The notes under the pieces are model-generated. The model worked only from the letters and a program-made list of their open reading frames with translations. It ran no database searches and had not been told where the DNA came from. This document shows, one piece after another, positions 6,063 through 7,292 of a DNA stretch of 7,292 nt. Source of the stretch: Bacillus benzoevorans (lineage in GTDB: Bacteria; Bacillota; Bacilli; Bacillales; Cytobacillaceae). The stretch spans positions 209,250 to 216,541 of the forward strand of contig NZ_JACHGK010000004.1 of assembly GCF_014207535.1 (NCBI RefSeq). Reading direction: 5' to 3'. The position numbers and the translations under genes are program-made. The stretch's first letter is position 1, and every line of letters starts with the position of its first letter.

Positions 6063-6086
6063 CAGATTATATAAATCGAAAATCTG
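6063..6086 (-). promoter_or_regulatory. -10 element within a CAGATT/AATCTG dyad, upstream of the SLH gene
   Basis: A perfect TATAAT lies on the minus strand at 6071-6066, 38 bp upstream of the SLH start codon. It overlaps the left arm of an inverted repeat, CAGATT (6063-6068) and AATCTG (6081-6086), with a 12-base centre. This could be an operator over a sigma-A promoter. No good -35 is seen 16-18 bp away, which would suit an activated or weak promoter. Confidence 0.35.
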
Positions 6087-6900
6087 GATGAATGCATGAA
6101 TATAACCGATAAAACGACCATAAGCAATGATCTATTTCGCAAAATCACTCACCTATCTATCATATTATGACTGGCTGGAACTATGATTGTAAATCACAAT
6201 GACGATAAATTTTGCTGGTCTTGCGGAGGTTTTACCATTGCCTATGAAAATTAGCTTAATGCCCTTTAGTAAGATAGGTATTTTAGCTGTTAATTTTCGT
6301 TTCTACACCTTCTTTAAGAATACTATCAACAGCTTTGGAAATAGTCCTAAAGAATTCTATCGATATCAAATAATGAGGTTATTTTTACTCATGTACCATT
6401 TTTTAATAGAAAACGCCAGATAAAAATGATACTTTTTTCCTATTTTATATTATTTTTACATAATTTTCTCAATGATTTAAACAATAAATATCTGATTCAT
6501 CTCCATTTACGGAATTTATTATTTATATTCGTATATCCATATATTCGTTTTTTTGAATATTATAAGTTCAAATTATTCAAACAAGGAGAATTATAATATT
6601 TATTCCCTTTTTCTCCTTACATTTTATCTCAGAATTTATAAACAATTTTAAACAAATACTCTGTGTTCTTGGTAATCATTTACAGATTATGCCTCGCTAT
6701 CCTTTATTATATTAAGATAATATGTTATACAATTCTGAATTATTTTGAGACCATTTTCCTATAGAACCATTATTTTCAATCAAGTATATTAATTTACGAG
6801 GCAAGACAAAAGGCTTAATCGGCGTTAACTAAATAGGTTTAAAGAATTAATATATACTTACTTTTGCAGGACTTATTAACTTCGTTTAAGCGGACTGCTT
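6087..6900. other. Long gene-poor, A+T-rich region
   Basis: No convincing gene is seen. From about 6420 the sequence becomes very A+T-rich. Small items seen: a ribosome-site match GCGGAGGT (6223-6230) followed 7 bases later by TTG 6238 and an open frame of 61 codons to 6423; a 23-codon frame 6183-6254 with one CxxC pair; an 8-bp inverted repeat AAGGAGAA (6583-6590) with TTCTCCTT (6611-6618); and a dyad ATATTC (6541-6546) with GAATAT (6555-6560). None is strong enough to call as a gene. Such DNA often marks decayed or horizontally gained sequence. Confidence 0.6.
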
Positions 6901-6929
6901 TTGATTGTTTTCTAGTATTTTGATATGAA
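6901..6929 (+). promoter_or_regulatory. Candidate sigma-A promoter for the micropeptide array
   Basis: TTGATT (6901-6906), a 17-bp spacer and TATGAA (6924-6929), preceded by TG at the extended -10 position (6921-6922), match the sigma-A pattern at 4 of 6 in each box plus the TGn extension. A start of transcription near 6936 would leave a leader of about 25 bases that holds the first ribosome site. It is placed as expected for one transcript across all copies. Confidence 0.5.
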
Positions 6930-6961
6930 TAATATATTTTTGAATTTGGAGGTGTTTTTCC

Positions 6962-7015
6962 ATGGGTTTTCTTAATAATTTACTTGCTCAACTTCTTGGT
7001 CTTCTAGGGCTTTAA
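6962..7015 (+). CDS. Leu-rich 17-residue micropeptide, copy 1
   Basis: It encodes MGFLNNLLAQLLGLLGL. GGAGGTG at 6948-6954 is 7 bases before the ATG, an excellent ribosome site. Eight of 17 residues are Leu, none is charged, and there is no signal peptide or Cys. Placed on a helix at 100 degrees per residue, Asn5, Gly16, Ala9, Gly2, Gly13, Asn6 and Gln10 fall within one 140-degree sector, while Phe3, Met1 and all Leu except the last lie opposite. It is therefore a clean amphipathic helix and probably a membrane-binding peptide. Small leaderless surfactant peptides, type I toxins and membrane-curvature peptides are all possible. I recognise no named family. This copy follows the only visible promoter. 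Confidence 0.82.
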   Translation: MGFLNNLLAQLLGLLGL

Positions 7016-7063
7016 TTCTTTTAGATTTCGATGTAAATCATTTCTTGTCTGGAGGTGACATTC

Positions 7064-7117
7064 ATGGGTTTTCTTAATAATTTACTTGCTCAACTTCTTG
7101 GTCTTCTAGGGCTTTAA
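7064..7117 (+). CDS. Leu-rich 17-residue micropeptide, copy 2
   Basis: It is identical in protein and DNA to copy 1 over the coding part. GGAGGTG at 7051-7057 lies 6 bases before the ATG. That ribosome site sits in the loop of a small hairpin, TGTC (7046-7049) with GACA (7057-7060), absent from copy 1. The spacer before it carries GATTT/AAATC arms (7024-7028, 7035-7039). No terminator or separate promoter stands between copies, so co-transcription is likely. Confidence 0.82.
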   Translation: MGFLNNLLAQLLGLLGL

Positions 7118-7165
7118 TTCTTTTAGATTTCGATGTAAATCATTTCTTGTCTGGAGGTGACATTC

Positions 7166-7219
7166 ATGGGTTTTCTTAATAGTTTACTTGCTCAGCTTCT
7201 TGGTCTTCTAGGACTTTAA
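7166..7219 (+). CDS. Leu-rich 17-residue micropeptide, copy 3 (Asn6Ser variant)
   Basis: It encodes MGFLNSLLAQLLGLLGL. Against copy 1 the DNA has AAT to AGT (Asn to Ser, still on the polar face), CAA to CAG and GGG to GGA (both silent). The length, stop codon and hydrophobic face are unchanged. GGAGGTG at 7153-7159 is 6 bases before the ATG, again in the TGTC/GACA loop context. The pattern fits a maintained peptide rather than a decaying copy, though three changes are too few for a test. Confidence 0.82.
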   Translation: MGFLNSLLAQLLGLLGL

Positions 7220-7267
7220 TTCTTTTAGATTTCAATTTAAATCATTTCTTGTCTGGAGGTGACATTC

Positions 7268-7292
7268 ATGGGTTTTCTTAATAATTTACTTG
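7268..7292 (+). CDS. Leu-rich micropeptide, copy 4, cut by the window edge
   Basis: The first eight codons (MGFLNNLL) are present, with GGAGGTG 6 bases upstream (7255-7261). The sequence matches copies 1 and 2 up to the edge. Only the right boundary of the window limits it, and nothing suggests a broken gene. Confidence 0.8.

Larger units (their letters stand above)
6948..7292 (+). repeat. 102-bp tandem repeat, each unit a micropeptide gene with its own ribosome site
   Basis: Start codons fall at 6962, 7064, 7166 and 7268, exactly 102 bp apart. Each unit holds a 54-base gene plus a 48-base spacer ending in TCTGGAGGTGACATTC before the next ATG. Units 1 and 2 are identical from the ATG through the spacer. 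Unit 3 differs at three coding bases (two synonymous, one giving Asn6 to Ser) and two spacer bases. The ribosome region of unit 1 differs from the others (GGAGGTGTTTTTCC), which marks the left end of the array. The right end lies beyond the window. Confidence 0.97.

Noticed and set aside
6199..6423. 74-codon plus-strand frame starting at ATG 6199 as a gene
   Set aside because: No ribosome site before ATG 6199 and unconvincing composition; the internal TTG start at 6238 is kept only as a finding.
6541..6618. Insertion-sequence ends or integration site
   Set aside because: Short inverted repeats (6541-6560, 6583-6618) occur in A+T-rich DNA without transposase, target duplication or integrase.
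6962..7015. Leucine attenuation leader peptide
   Set aside because: Leu-rich, but repeated in tandem with full ribosome sites, with no terminator/antiterminator pair and no leucine gene visible downstream in the window.
6962..7292. One long protein encoded by the 102-bp repeats
   Set aside because: Although 102 is a multiple of three, each unit has an in-frame TAA and a second stop (TAG) soon after, so units are translated separately.

Overview
The window looks like chromosomal DNA from a Bacillus-type firmicute. The signs are strong GGAGG-type ribosome sites, compact U-tailed hairpin terminators, a LAAC lipobox lipoprotein, a secreted protein with three S-layer homology (SLH) domains, and moderate-GC genes beside very A+T-rich intergenic DNA. 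No RNA gene, insertion sequence, CRISPR array or replication origin was recognised. Species cannot be assigned from sequence alone.

Layout. (1) 1-~716: a 52-bp tandem repeat entering from the left edge, with twelve intact copies and then two diverged units that keep the same period. (2) 824-3236, plus strand: a zinc-ribbon membrane protein with an FxLYD-like tail, then a membrane-anchored HtrA-like serine protease whose usual PDZ domain is replaced by an NTF2-like domain. A U-tailed hairpin lies between them and a strong, probably bidirectional terminator follows. (3) 3307-3708, minus strand: a rhodanese-domain lipoprotein, divergent from a 74-residue single-span membrane protein (3872-4096, plus). 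(4) 4216-4608, minus: a 130-residue protein of unknown family with a Tyr/Pro/Gln-rich N-terminus and a GTG start. (5) 4853-6028, minus: an SLH-anchored protein with a DUF4163/DUF3298-type C-terminus, followed by two terminator hairpins. (6) 6029-6947: about 900 bp with no convincing gene, very A+T-rich from about 6420. (7) 6948-7292: a tandem array with a 102-bp period. Every unit carries its own Shine-Dalgarno site and a 17-codon gene for the Leu-rich peptide MGFLNNLLAQLLGLLGL. Three copies are complete and a fourth is cut by the window edge.

How the parts relate. Genes in regions 2, 3 and 5 are mostly envelope-facing: a membrane sensor/scaffold, an extracytoplasmic protease, an extracytoplasmic sulfur-handling lipoprotein and a wall-bound SLH protein. 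They appear to be separate short transcription units rather than one pathway. The most unusual element is the peptide array at the right end. On a helical wheel the peptide sorts all its polar and small residues on one face and nearly all its Leu/Phe/Met on the other. It has no charged side chain and no signal sequence. This suggests a multi-copy family of leaderless membrane-active or membrane-binding micropeptides, comparable in organisation (not in sequence) to phenol-soluble modulin alpha operons or tandem type I toxin loci. Function is inference only.
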